This document shows, piece by piece, positions 1 to 8,134 of a DNA stretch of 64,000 bases. A program made the position numbers and the translations under genes. The stretch covers positions 1,240,001 to 1,304,000 of the forward strand of contig NZ_CP047028.1 of NCBI RefSeq assembly GCF_009796865.1, given 5' to 3'. The notes under the pieces are model-generated. The model saw only the letters and a program-made list of their open reading frames with translations, ran no database searches and was not told where the DNA came from. Numbering within the stretch: position 1 is the stretch's first letter; each line of letters opens with the position of its first letter. This DNA comes from Formosa sp. L2A11 (lineage in GTDB: Bacteria > Bacteroidota > Bacteroidia > Flavobacteriales > Flavobacteriaceae).

Positions 1-2
1 CG

Positions 3-338
3 TACTTAAACAGAACGTGTTTTTTAGGGATTTTACATAAGGAGTTTCATTATGCTGTTTACCCTGAAGGAACGTTTTATAAGCGCCATTTAGACACCTT
101 TCAGAATGATGATAGACGAAAATTATCGTTTGTGTGTTATTTAAACAATGAAGTTTGGAAGCCTGAAAATGGTGGTGAATTGGCGATTTATACGAATGAA
201 AATGGCGTTGAGGTAGAACAAAAAATTTATCCGTTTCCGGGACGTGTGGTTATTTTTGAAAGTCAGATTTTAGAGCACGAGGTAAAACCTGTAAAAACAA
301 AACGTTTGAGTATTACGGGCTGGTTAAAAACGAGATAA
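3..338 (+). CDS. 2OG-Fe(II) oxygenase, C-terminal part (5' end cut by window edge)
   Basis: The reading frame is open from base 3 and has no start inside the window, so only the last 111 residues are seen. They match the prolyl-4-hydroxylase/SM-20 type 2-oxoglutarate-Fe(II) dioxygenase fold: the H-x-D metal pair appears as KRHLD, the distal metal histidine as LEHEV, and the 2-oxoglutarate-binding arginine as KRLSITGW near the C-terminus, with a PENGGEL stretch between. Family members hydroxylate proline or other side chains using O2. The substrate cannot be told from this fragment. Confidence 0.8.
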   Translation, partial: YLNRTCFLGILHKEFHYAVYPEGTFYKRHLDTFQNDDRRKLSFVCYLNNEVWKPENGGELAIYTNENGVEVEQKIYPFPGRVVIFESQILEHEVKPVKTKRLSITGWLKTR

Positions 339-339
339 A

Positions 340-444
340 CTATCTGCGTCTGCCTTTGTTACGATTGTATACATATATAATAACTAGTATTATAGCAAGT
401 ACAAGGAAGATGCCGTTACCGCTTAAGAAATTTAGTACATTCAT
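340..444 (-). CDS. Small single-span membrane protein (34 aa)
   Basis: A 34-residue frame starts with ATG at 444 and ends with TAG at 340. A hydrophobic helix (IFLVLAIILVIIYVY) is followed by a basic tail (NRNKGRRR), which predicts a single membrane span with a cytoplasmic C-terminus. Its start overlaps the stop of the upstream 56-aa frame as ATGA, a typical translational-coupling arrangement, and this supports both frames being real. Function unknown. Confidence 0.45.
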   Translation of the reverse strand: MNVLNFLSGNGIFLVLAIILVIIYVYNRNKGRRR

Positions 445-611
445 GGGTTTTTATCTTGATTTTTTTTGTTGTAATAATACATAAGATAAGCTAAAAGTAC
501 TAAAACAAGAAACGGTATCATAGAGCCAATAAATACGCCAATTTCGTAGTTGGAATCTGGTGCGTTTTTTAATTTGTCTTCTATGTTTAGGTCTTGAATT
601 AGCGCAATCAT
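441..611 (-). CDS. Small single-span membrane protein (56 aa)
   Basis: A 56-residue frame starts with ATG at 611 and ends with TGA at 441. About 25 polar residues precede one hydrophobic helix (IGSMIPFLVLVLLAYLMYYY) and a charged NKKNQDKN tail. It overlaps the next small frame by four bases (ATGA), so the two look like a coupled pair. I do not recognise the family. Too short for confident calling without homologues. Confidence 0.45.
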   Translation of the reverse strand: MIALIQDLNIEDKLKNAPDSNYEIGVFIGSMIPFLVLVLLAYLMYYYNKKNQDKNP

Positions 612-942
612 ATGCTGTTTGTGTTTTAGGCTATAAATTTAGTCCTTTTTTTGAAAGGGGAACATTGTTTTAATGTAACAATGTGCTAATTTAGAAATAT
701 ACCAATTTGAAGATTTAATAACAGCCTAGATTTTTTAGCTTGGCCTGTCTGAGCGTAGTCGAAGGTTTTTTTATGAATGAAAAAATGAACAAATATAACT
801 TATAGATTTAACTATTGTATGTTCTTACTCTAATGAGATGCTGAAATAAATTCAGCATGACGACGAACTCTATTTGAAATAGAGTCTCCGATAGGCCATA
901 AACAGTTTTGAAATATATTGTTAGAATTGATTTAAAGTGAGT
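612..942. other. Intergenic region with dispersed-repeat fragments
   Basis: No gene seen. It holds a TCTGAGCGTAGTCGAAGG stretch (near 750-768), a sequence type I associate with dispersed intergenic repeats of flavobacteria, and the palindrome at 837-862 that recurs at 46712-46737. Confidence 0.5.
837..862. repeat. Dispersed palindrome, copy 1
   Basis: The arms ATGCTGAA and TTCAGCAT flank ATAAA, followed by GACG. The same 26 bases recur exactly at 46712-46737, so this is a dispersed intergenic palindromic element and not a gene-specific terminator. Confidence 0.75.
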
Positions 943-2268
943 TTATTTATGAACTAAAAACAACTGTCTAAATTTTATAATTAAAGGGATTCCACGAGCC
1001 GCCATCCAAAGTGTAAAAGCGATAAAAATAGCATAGAGTTTATAGTCGTAATAATCGAATATTAGCAAGGTTGGAATGAATACCAAGAACGTTGAGGTGA
1101 GAAGTACATTTCTTAAGTATTTCATTTTTCCTAAACCTTTAAACATCCCATCGAAAATAAAAGCCAGAGCACATAGTGGTTGCATGGCGAGTACAATCCA
1201 GAATACGCTATAAAAGGCATTTAAAACTTCGGGTTGTTTTGTAAATATGCGTCCGATAGGCTCGTAAAATAACCAGCCAATTCCTGCTAATATAAAGCCC
1301 GTTAATATACCTAAAACAATAAGTTTATTACTTAGTTTTATTAATAGATCGGGGCGTTTTGCACCAAATAATTTTCCTGAAAGAATATTTCCTGCGCTTG
1401 CAAAACCATCTATTAAGAAGGCGCCTAAAAACCAAATGTTAATGGCAATGGTGTATGCAGCTATGTAGTTTTTTCCGTAGCCTGTGGCATAAGAACTTGC
1501 AAAGTATAAAGCAGTATTTAAAGCTAGAGTTCTAATAAATAAATTGAGAATCATGAGTAAGAAATTCTTAATCTCTTTATTAAAAGGTAAGGTGAGTTTT
1601 AAAGGGATATCGGTTTTTTTGTATAAATAATAACCAGATAAAATGGCCATAATTAGTTGTGCAATTACACTAGCATAAGCGGCCCCTTTTATGTGCATAG
1701 CAGGTATGTAATTCTGTATACCGTAAACTAAAGCAAAATCTAGAACAATGTTTGAAACCGATCCAATAATTGCAATAATCATCGGGTAATAGGTGTTTTG
1801 TAATCCGCGAAAAGCTCCGAAAATAGCAAATGTAAAAAGTGTAAAAGGAAAGCCAAATACACGTATTTTATAATAGTCTTGCGTATATTCTAAAATGAGT
1901 CCTGAGGCATTATAAAGCTTAAAAATAGATTCTGCTAAAGGAAATGTGATTAGAATAATAAGTACACTTAATGACGTAATTAAAAATATAGCTTGAGCTG
2001 GAAGGTTTTTTACCTCGTCTAATTTATCTGCTCCAACAGATTGTGAAATGATTGATGAAATAGCACTTCGGCTTTGTCCAAGAACCCAAATTAACATAGA
2101 TATAAATGTTCCTACAATACCAACAGCAGCCAAAGCTTCGGTAGGGTTTATATTTACATTTCCAATAATAGCTGTATCTGTAATGGAAAGTATAGGCTCA
2201 CTAACGCCTGCGATAATAGCAGGAACAGCGAGTTTGTTAATATGTTTTAAAGAAATGGATGTATCCAA
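943..2268 (-). CDS. MATE family efflux transporter (DinF-like)
   Basis: The product is a 441-residue, strongly hydrophobic protein with about twelve predicted helices in two similar halves, the usual MATE length and organisation. Near the N-terminus the stretch GVSEPILSITDTAIIGN matches the DinF-branch signature with the conserved Asp in helix 1. MATE proteins sit in the inner membrane and exchange drugs or metabolites for H+ or Na+. It stands alone, 119 bases from tRNA-Ala on the other strand. Substrate unknown. Confidence 0.9.
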   Translation of the reverse strand: MDTSISLKHINKLAVPAIIAGVSEPILSITDTAIIGNVNINPTEALAAVGIVGTFISMLIWVLGQSRSAISSIISQSVGADKLDEVKNLPAQAIFLITSLSVLIILITFPLAESIFKLYNASGLILEYTQDYYKIRVFGFPFTLFTFAIFGAFRGLQNTYYPMIIAIIGSVSNIVLDFALVYGIQNYIPAMHIKGAAYASVIAQLIMAILSGYYLYKKTDIPLKLTLPFNKEIKNFLLMILNLFIRTLALNTALYFASSYATGYGKNYIAAYTIAINIWFLGAFLIDGFASAGNILSGKLFGAKRPDLLIKLSNKLIVLGILTGFILAGIGWLFYEPIGRIFTKQPEVLNAFYSVFWIVLAMQPLCALAFIFDGMFKGLGKMKYLRNVLLTSTFLVFIPTLLIFDYYDYKLYAIFIAFTLWMAARGIPLIIKFRQLFLVHK

Positions 2269-2387
2269 GAGGTGTGTTTTGTAATTTAGAAGTTACGAAG
2301 GTCGGATTTTTTGACTATATGTGATAAAAAAACGTAATTTTATAATGTCTTTTGAATTAGGTGTTAAAAGTGTTTTAATATAAAAAT

Positions 2388-2461
2388 GGGGATGTAGCTC
2401 AGTTGGCTAGAGTGCTTGACTGGCAGTCAAGAGGTCGTGGGTTCGAGCCCCATCTTCTCCA
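2388..2461 (+). tRNA. tRNA-Ala (anticodon GGC)
   Basis: The cloverleaf reads acceptor GGGGATG/CTTCTCC with one T-T mismatch, D-arm GCTCAGTTGGCTAGAGT, anticodon stem CTTGA/TCAAG with loop CTGGCAG (anticodon GGC), and T-arm GTGGG-TTCGAGC-CCCAT. The G3-U70 pair and A73 discriminator are the alanine identity elements. CCA is not encoded. The 3' part is duplicated at 29847-29892, marking this gene as an integration target. Confidence 0.95.
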
Positions 2462-2464
2462 CTA
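2419..2464 (+). repeat. Left attachment repeat (attL-like) within tRNA-Ala
   Basis: These 46 bases, running from the anticodon loop to three bases past the tRNA, match 29847-29892 with a single C/T difference (2451 against 29879). The tRNA copy keeps a working gene after integration. Confidence 0.85.
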
Positions 2465-2472
2465 GTGTTAAT

Positions 2473-2506
2473 AGGGGTTTCAAGAGATTGAAGCCCTTTT
2501 TTGTTT
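2473..2506 (+). terminator. Terminator downstream of tRNA-Ala
   Basis: A GC-rich hairpin (AGGGGTTTCAA / TTGAAGCCCT, one bulge, short loop) is followed by TTTTTTG. It lies 12 bases after the tRNA and inside the island, so the element supplies the terminator for the tRNA. Confidence 0.7.
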
Positions 2507-2820
2507 TTTCATTTGCACGCGCTTTAAAATTTGTTTCATTTTTATTCATTTATTTTCTTAAAGTTTATAGTTGTAAGTTTTTTTCTTTAAAAAATGATTT
2601 TAGAGATTAAATTGTAAACTTTTGAATACGTTTATTCCAATTTTAAAAACTACAACTTGAATTAGATGTTAAATCTTTCTTTATACATTATTCTCACTAA
2701 AATCTTTAAAACACTAATTATTCTTTAAAATTGAAACAGTATAAATGTTAAAATTCCAAGTCTAATGATTTGACTTGATGTGTCTTCCTAATTTGATTTC
2801 GAATTTAAAAATGAAATCAT
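2507..2820. other. Non-coding stretch inside left island end
   Basis: Very AT-rich with no convincing frame. It probably holds arm-type integrase/excisionase sites and the promoter of the HTH gene, but I could not resolve repeats. Confidence 0.35.
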
Positions 2821-3123
2821 ATGGAAACTCATTCAGAAGTAATTACGTTATTAGAAGCGATTAGAAACATTTTATTGCACGACAAAAAAGGATTAAATGT
2901 AAATGATTTGGCTGTTTATACTGGATTGTCTAAAAGTAAGATCTACAAGCTTACACATTTAAAACAAATCCCAATGGGGAATAATCCGCATATACGCCAA
3001 AAGTTTTTCGATAAAGATGCCATTGATGAATGGCTGTTAGGTAACCCAGACTTGTCTGATGAATATCTAGAACAGCAATTCGATGAGTTGCTAAATAAGA
3101 CTACATATTTTCCAAAACTTTAA
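2821..3123 (+). CDS. Excisionase-like helix-turn-helix protein
   Basis: A 100-residue protein with a MerR/excisionase-type winged helix: VNDLAVYTGLSKSKIYKLT is the HTH, followed by a wing ending in FFDKDAIDEWLLGN. This is the HTH_17 layout used by recombination directionality factors of Bacteroidota elements. The gene at 60446, in the second tRNA-linked element, has the same layout (EEASEFLGLSISRLYKMT). Located 357 bases from the attL-like repeat, as expected for an excisionase. It could instead be a local repressor. Confidence 0.7.
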   Translation: METHSEVITLLEAIRNILLHDKKGLNVNDLAVYTGLSKSKIYKLTHLKQIPMGNNPHIRQKFFDKDAIDEWLLGNPDLSDEYLEQQFDELLNKTTYFPKL

Positions 3124-3133
3124 TTCTTAGGCC

Positions 3134-3355
3134 ATGGTAGATACCAAAAAAAACACTTCCAACATTCAGGAGAATGAAAGAAGTGGTCTTCGAATTTCAC
3201 ATAAAGAAGATACGAAAATTACATCACATATTGATGTAATAGATCTGGAAAACGTTTTTAAAAAACGAATAAATGGAATAATTGCAATTTTGAAGAACAT
3301 TGAAAAACACCAAACGAAGCCAGCAGTTGCTATGTTACAAGCACTTTTTGAATAA
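3134..3355 (+). CDS. Unknown small protein of the island left end
   Basis: A 73-residue frame starts 10 bases after the HTH gene, so the two may be co-transcribed. The product is polar; its C-terminal half (from VIDLENVFKKRI to AMLQALFE) looks helical. After the stop the same frame stays open for another 24 codons (AEATKKPIMEQ...), so the gene may once have been longer. I recognise no family. Confidence 0.4.
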   Translation: MVDTKKNTSNIQENERSGLRISHKEDTKITSHIDVIDLENVFKKRINGIIAILKNIEKHQTKPAVAMLQALFE

Positions 3356-3782
3356 GCAGAGGCTACTAAAAAACCAATTATGGAACAGAAGGTTCGATTC
3401 GAAGAGAAACTGAAACGAAATGAAAATTAGCAATAGTTATGATTCCAATTTCAAATCAAAAACATAAATGCGCCCTATGCTGTTTTTACTTCACGTTTAT
3501 CTATCAGAATACTATAAAAACAGCACAGGATCCAGTCGCAGATAAGTTATGGTGATTTGGGGGCTAAAATATTCCTATTTCAGGATAGTTATTCAGTAGC
3601 TGAGTTTTTACTGGTTTTCGTATTGCAGCCTTTGTGTCTGAGTAGCCCAAAATAGAACTTATGTTGAGTTTTTAATTAAGCTAAATAATGTTATAAAAAA
3701 TTGAGTTTGAATTATAATCGGTTTTGATGAGTTCGATCCAATACATATGTATTATATTAGCACCTAATATTTATAGCTAATA
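3356..3782. other. Gene-free stretch, probable decayed element DNA
   Basis: No frame with plausible start and length. The first 24 codons continue the frame of the preceding gene past its stop. The rest has an uneven, less AT-rich texture than the neighbours, consistent with remnants of lost island genes. Confidence 0.35.
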
Positions 3783-4391
3783 ATGATTGTTATGAGAAAG
3801 TATTTTACCGTTATCCTATTCTGTTTATGTGCCTCTTTCGCATATTCACAAAAGACAAAAGTAAAAACAGGAAGTGTGAAAAATTTGAAAGATATTAAAG
3901 AGTATACTGTCGTATTTGATTATGAAAATTTGGAAATTCCTAAATTCGATTCTGAAGAAGATTTTTTAGAAGAAAAAATGGCAAAAAGAGAAGCGAAGGA
4001 GGAAGGAGCAGGAGAGGTTTTTAAAGCATCTTGGTTTGCAGATAGGGAAGATCGTTATGAGCCTAAATTTATAGAATCTTTTAATAAAAGGTTTGATGAA
4101 GGTGAGATGAAAGTGGTTAAAGGCGAAGAGAAAAAATACACTATGTTAATAAAAACAACTTTAATGTATGCTGGTTATAATGTTGGTGCGTGGCGTCAAA
4201 ATTCAAAAATAGAAGCTACAATCTCAGTCTTCGAAACAAGTAATCCTAGTAATGTTTTATATTCTGCAGATTTTACTAAAATAGAAGGAAATGGAGCTAT
4301 GGGGTATGATTTTAATTCTGGATATCGTATTTCTGAAGCTTATGCGAAGTTAGCAAAAGTATATGCTAAACAAATAAATAAGGTATTGTAA
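3783..4391 (+). CDS. Secreted protein of unknown function
   Basis: A 202-residue product with a clear signal peptide (YFTVILFCLCASFAYSQ, cleavage near residue 22). The mature part is highly charged in its first half (a run of E and K around residues 55-80) and more beta-like later. I recognise no domain. Two starts are possible, ATG 3783 or ATG 3792; the second gives a more usual MRKY signal peptide start. It faces the halogenase-like gene across a shared terminator and is the only non-polyketide gene inside the island with a full-length look. Confidence 0.7.
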   Translation: MIVMRKYFTVILFCLCASFAYSQKTKVKTGSVKNLKDIKEYTVVFDYENLEIPKFDSEEDFLEEKMAKREAKEEGAGEVFKASWFADREDRYEPKFIESFNKRFDEGEMKVVKGEEKKYTMLIKTTLMYAGYNVGAWRQNSKIEATISVFETSNPSNVLYSADFTKIEGNGAMGYDFNSGYRISEAYAKLAKVYAKQINKVL

Positions 4392-4401
4392 AAAAATATT
4401 T

Positions 4402-4450
4402 ACCCTCTAGATTTATCTAAATAAACTTAGAGGGTGAATTTTTTTTTTAT
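4402..4450. terminator. Bidirectional terminator between convergent genes
   Basis: The stem ACCCTCTA (4402-4409) pairs with TAGAGGGT (4428-4435), followed by a T-run on the plus strand. An A-run on the left serves the minus strand. It separates the secreted protein gene from the convergent halogenase-like gene. Confidence 0.75.
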
Positions 4451-5682
4451 TTTGTTTCCATATCTATAACATGCGCTACTGTCTTAACTAATCTATTATG
4501 GTTTTTTACGAAGGGATTGGTTTCGTCCCAAACATATCCTGCGAGAACAGAACATATTTGTTCCTTTATTTTTGGGTTTTCAGGTCTATGAAAAAATAAT
4601 TTTTGAAGATTTCCTGTGTACCATTCTTTAACATAGGTTGCAAAAACATCTACTCCATTCTTTATGTAATCAGAATATTCAATTTCCCAGTTTACAGTTT
4701 CACCTTTTAGTTCTTTTGTAATTAGTTTAGCGGCAAGTAAAGCCGATTCTGTTGCAAACGTTACACCTGAAGAAAATACTGGGTCCAAAAATTCTGCACT
4801 ATTACCGGTTAGAGCATAGCCTTTACCATAGAGTTGTTTTACAGATTTAGAATAATTTTTTATTTCAATAGGGTTAAATAAGAATTCTAAGTTTTCAAAT
4901 CTTCCTTTAAAATAATCTGATAATTTAATCATTTCACGTAGTTTTTCAGTGGAAGTTCCTGAAAAAGATTCCATAAATTCTGTTGCTCCTACAAAACCAA
5001 TACTTGTATTTCCATTAGAAAAAGGAATAACCCAAAACCATGTACGTGTATCAATTACATCAAAGGTAATTCGTGTTCCTTCTCTGTCTTCAGGACGTCT
5101 AATGTCTTTTATGTGTGTAAATATTGAAGATTGATTAACTATATCTGACGTTTTTTCTAAGTCTAAAATTCTAGGTAAGACACGTCCATAACCACTTGAA
5201 TCAATAACATATTTAGCAGATATATTGTAAATTGAGTTGTCTTTGTTTTTAATAGATGTTATTGAAGATCCATCTTTGTTAAAAACAACATCAATTACCT
5301 CTTGTTCAAAAGTAAGATCTACGCCGTTATTTATAAGTTCGTTTGTAAGTACGTTGTCAAAATGTTCACGTGGTACTTGCCAAGTCCAATTCCATCCTTT
5401 AGTGTGCTTTTTGCTGAAATCAAAATCACAAATCACATTGTTTTTTATAAATCTAGCACCGTCTTTTACTTCGTAATTCTGTGATTTCAAACAATCTAAT
5501 AAACCAACTTCTTCAAAATGATCCATGCATCTAGGTAGTAAGCTTTCTCCAATTACAAATCTTGGAAATTTATTTTTTTCAACTATTTTTACGGAATATC
5601 CCTTGTTTTTAAGGTAAGAAGCTGCGACACAGCCAGATGGTCCTGCTCCGATAATTAGTATATCTATATTTTTATCATGCAT
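4447..5682 (-). CDS. Flavin-dependent halogenase-like FAD oxidoreductase
   Basis: A 411-residue protein with an N-terminal FAD-binding GAGPSG (12-17) and the GESLLP stretch (45-50) of the halogenase/geranylgeranyl-reductase superfamily. Two halogenase marks are present: a lysine in VKDGARF (K73) where phenol/pyrrole halogenases carry the catalytic lysine, and WFWVIP (215-220), which fits W-x-W-x-I-P. Chlorinated flexirubins are known, so halogenation of the aryl head is a reasonable role. It could instead be an FAD hydroxylase, since the wider family shares much of this. Divergent from the ammonia-lyase operon, sharing its 108-base promoter region. Confidence 0.75.
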   Translation of the reverse strand: MHDKNIDILIIGAGPSGCVAASYLKNKGYSVKIVEKNKFPRFVIGESLLPRCMDHFEEVGLLDCLKSQNYEVKDGARFIKNNVICDFDFSKKHTKGWNWTWQVPREHFDNVLTNELINNGVDLTFEQEVIDVVFNKDGSSITSIKNKDNSIYNISAKYVIDSSGYGRVLPRILDLEKTSDIVNQSSIFTHIKDIRRPEDREGTRITFDVIDTRTWFWVIPFSNGNTSIGFVGATEFMESFSGTSTEKLREMIKLSDYFKGRFENLEFLFNPIEIKNYSKSVKQLYGKGYALTGNSAEFLDPVFSSGVTFATESALLAAKLITKELKGETVNWEIEYSDYIKNGVDVFATYVKEWYTGNLQKLFFHRPENPKIKEQICSVLAGYVWDETNPFVKNHNRLVKTVAHVIDMETK

Positions 5683-5713
5683 GTTCTTAGTAGAATAAAA
5701 GAATTAATTATTT

Positions 5714-5721
5714 TAAATTTG
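5714..5721 (+). promoter_or_regulatory. -7 box of the polyketide operon promoter
   Basis: TAAATTTG matches the Bacteroidota -7 consensus TAnnTTTG and lies 70 bases before the preferred ammonia-lyase start. No clear -33 TTG is seen at the usual 17-19 base spacing, so the promoter may be weak or activator-dependent. Confidence 0.5.
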
Positions 5722-5790
5722 TACTCTAAAATAACTAGTTATATTTAATTGTTAAATATAATAATTTCAAAAATTTCGAATACAATATTG

Positions 5791-7326
5791 ATGTTAAAAC
5801 TAAATGGGAACTTAGGGATTAAAGAATTTTATGAAATTTTATTTAAAGGTCAGATTATAGATATTGATGAGCAGGCTTATCAAAAAATAGAAGAGAGTTT
5901 TAGTTTTTTAAAAGATTTTTCAGAAAATAAAACCATATACGGTGTTAATACGGGATTTGGCCCGATGGCGCAATATAAAATAGCCGATTCAGACCGTGTA
6001 AAATTACAGTATAATTTAATTAGAAGTCATGCGTCTGGTACTGGTGGGATTTTACCTGCCCGATATGTTAAAGCAGCAATGCTAGCTAGATTAAATACGC
6101 TTTCTTTAGGAAATTCTGGTGTACACAAATCTGTGATTGAATTAATGAAAGCTTTAATAAATAGAGATATTATTCCTTTAATTTATGAACATGGAGGTGT
6201 AGGAGCAAGTGGAGATTTGGTTCAGTTAGCGCATTTAGCCCTTGTTTTAATAGGAGAAGGAGAGGTGTTTTATAAAGGCGAATTAAAGCCTACACAGGAT
6301 GTTTTTAAAACAGAAAATTTAAAACCAATCTCGGTTGTTTTAAGAGAAGGTCTGGCTTTAATGAACGGAACATCTGTAATGACGGGTATAGGAGTTGTAA
6401 ATACAATAAATGCAAGACGATTATTAAATTTGAGTGTTTTGTGTGCTTCTGCAATTAATGAAATTGTTGAAACTTACGACGATCATTTTTCTTCTCAGTT
6501 AAATGAGGCTAAAAAACATAAAGGACAACAGGAGATTGCTAAACAAATGAGAGCGCATTTAAGTGATAGCAAACTAACAAGAAAACGTGAAGATTTTTTA
6601 TATAGTAAAAATCTAGATGTTACTGTTTTTGAAGATAAAGTTCAAGAGTATTATTCCATTCGTTGTGTGCCTCAAATATTAGGACCTGTTTTAGATACAT
6701 TAAATAACGCGGAAAATGTTTTAGTTAATGAAGTAAATTCTGCAAACGATAATCCTATTATTAGTGTAGAAGACCAGCAAGTATATCATGGAGGAAATTT
6801 TCATGGCGATTATGTGTCTTTAGAGATGGATAAGTTAAAACTTGTAGTGACTAAGATGAGTATGCTTGCAGAACGTCAGCTTAATTATTTATTAAATCCT
6901 AACCTTAATAATATATTACCTGCGTTTGTTAATCTTGGAATTTTAGGTTTAAACTTTGGTATGCAAGGTGTGCAATTTACAGCAACTTCAACTACTGCAG
7001 AAAATCAAATGTTATCAAACCCAATGTATGTGCATAGTATACCTAATAATAATGACAATCAAGATGTGGTTAGTATGGGAACAAATGCAGCTGTAATTAC
7101 AAAAAAGGTTGTTGAAAATGCTTACGAAGTAATGGCTATAGAGATAATTACTTTAATACAAGCAATTGAATATTTAAAGATACAAGATAAAGTGTCTTCT
7201 AAAACTAAAAGAATGTACGATGCTATTAGAAAAATAGTTCCTGCTTTTACAGAAGATATTATTATGTATCCTTACGTAAACGAGGTAAAAGCATCTCTAA
7301 TGAATCATGAAAATAGCATAGATTAA
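5791..7326 (+). CDS. Tyrosine/histidine ammonia-lyase (probable tyrosine ammonia-lyase)
   Basis: A 511-residue aromatic amino acid lyase. The MIO cofactor triad is A139-S140-G141 in GGVGASGDL; the catalytic Tyr is in IYGVNTGFG (Y50). From memory the sequence closely follows the Flavobacterium johnsoniae tyrosine ammonia-lyase along its whole length, including the NLIRSHASGTG selectivity loop and SIPNNNDNQD near the end. It would deaminate tyrosine to 4-coumarate, the starter of aryl polyenes and flexirubins. The frame is open from 5749, but ATG 5791 aligns with that protein's N-terminus and is preferred. First gene of the operon. Histidine as substrate cannot be excluded by motif alone. Confidence 0.88.
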   Translation: MLKLNGNLGIKEFYEILFKGQIIDIDEQAYQKIEESFSFLKDFSENKTIYGVNTGFGPMAQYKIADSDRVKLQYNLIRSHASGTGGILPARYVKAAMLARLNTLSLGNSGVHKSVIELMKALINRDIIPLIYEHGGVGASGDLVQLAHLALVLIGEGEVFYKGELKPTQDVFKTENLKPISVVLREGLALMNGTSVMTGIGVVNTINARRLLNLSVLCASAINEIVETYDDHFSSQLNEAKKHKGQQEIAKQMRAHLSDSKLTRKREDFLYSKNLDVTVFEDKVQEYYSIRCVPQILGPVLDTLNNAENVLVNEVNSANDNPIISVEDQQVYHGGNFHGDYVSLEMDKLKLVVTKMSMLAERQLNYLLNPNLNNILPAFVNLGILGLNFGMQGVQFTATSTTAENQMLSNPMYVHSIPNNNDNQDVVSMGTNAAVITKKVVENAYEVMAIEIITLIQAIEYLKIQDKVSSKTKRMYDAIRKIVPAFTEDIIMYPYVNEVKASLMNHENSID

Positions 7327-7370
7327 CAAAATGGTATTTTTAAAATAAACAAAATAAAAGCAATACTTAA

Positions 7371-8123
7371 ATGAGCGAGAAAAACGAAAAAGACAAATGC
7401 GCTTTAATAACAGGTGGCTCTAGAGGTATAGGAAGATCTATTTGTATACAATTAGCAAAAGATTCAGATTATCATATTTTAATTAATTACCAAAGTAACA
7501 AAGAAGCTGCATTAGATACGTTAGAGGCTGTTAAAGAAGCGGGTGGGACAGGAGAATTATTACCCTTTAATGTTGTAAATATAGAAGAGGTACAAACGTC
7601 TTTAGATGCATGGCAAGAAAATAATAAAAATTCAATTATTGAAGTCATAGTAAACAATGCAGGAATTACAAAAGATGGTTTATTTATGTGGATGAAACCT
7701 GAAGATTGGAATGCTGTTGTTAATACAAGTCTTAATGGTTTCTTTAATGTTACAAATCATTTAATTCAGAAACTATTGGTTAATAAATATGGTAGAATCA
7801 TTAATTTGGTTTCTTTGTCTGGTTTAAAAGGGACGCCAGGACAGACTAACTATTCTGCAGCAAAAGGAGCAGTAATAGGAGCAACTAAAGCACTGGCGCA
7901 AGAAATAGCTAAACGTAATATTACGGTAAATGCTGTTGCACCGGGTTTTATTAAAACAGACATGACAGGAGCGCTAGATGAAAAAGAATTAAAAAAAATG
8001 ATACCTGTAAATCGTTTTGGAGAGGCAAAAGAAGTTGCACATTTAGTTTCTTTTTTAGCATCAAGAAAAGCGTCTTATATTACAGGTGAAGTCATTAATA
8101 TAAATGGTGGAATTTACTCCTAA
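7371..8123 (+). CDS. 3-oxoacyl-ACP reductase (FabG-like ketoreductase)
   Basis: A 250-residue short-chain dehydrogenase with the NADPH loop TGGSRGIG (14-21), the NNAG motif, and the catalytic S...YSAAK pair, ending with GEVININGG as FabG proteins do. It would reduce the beta-keto group on the ACP-bound polyene chain to hydroxyl before dehydration. It lies 44 bases after the lyase gene and directly before a ketosynthase gene. The role matches the ApeQ step of aryl polyene synthesis. Confidence 0.9.
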   Translation: MSEKNEKDKCALITGGSRGIGRSICIQLAKDSDYHILINYQSNKEAALDTLEAVKEAGGTGELLPFNVVNIEEVQTSLDAWQENNKNSIIEVIVNNAGITKDGLFMWMKPEDWNAVVNTSLNGFFNVTNHLIQKLLVNKYGRIINLVSLSGLKGTPGQTNYSAAKGAVIGATKALAQEIAKRNITVNAVAPGFIKTDMTGALDEKELKKMIPVNRFGEAKEVAHLVSFLASRKASYITGEVININGGIYS

Positions 8124-8134
8124 ATAGATTGAAT

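Noticed and set aside
2416-2610. Open frame of 64 codons over the tRNA
   Set aside because: It begins inside the tRNA-Ala gene and runs over its terminator; the sequence is accounted for by RNA features.
5749-5790. Upstream start of the ammonia-lyase at 5749
   Set aside because: The extra 14 residues do not align with the related flavobacterial enzyme, whose N-terminus corresponds to ATG 5791.
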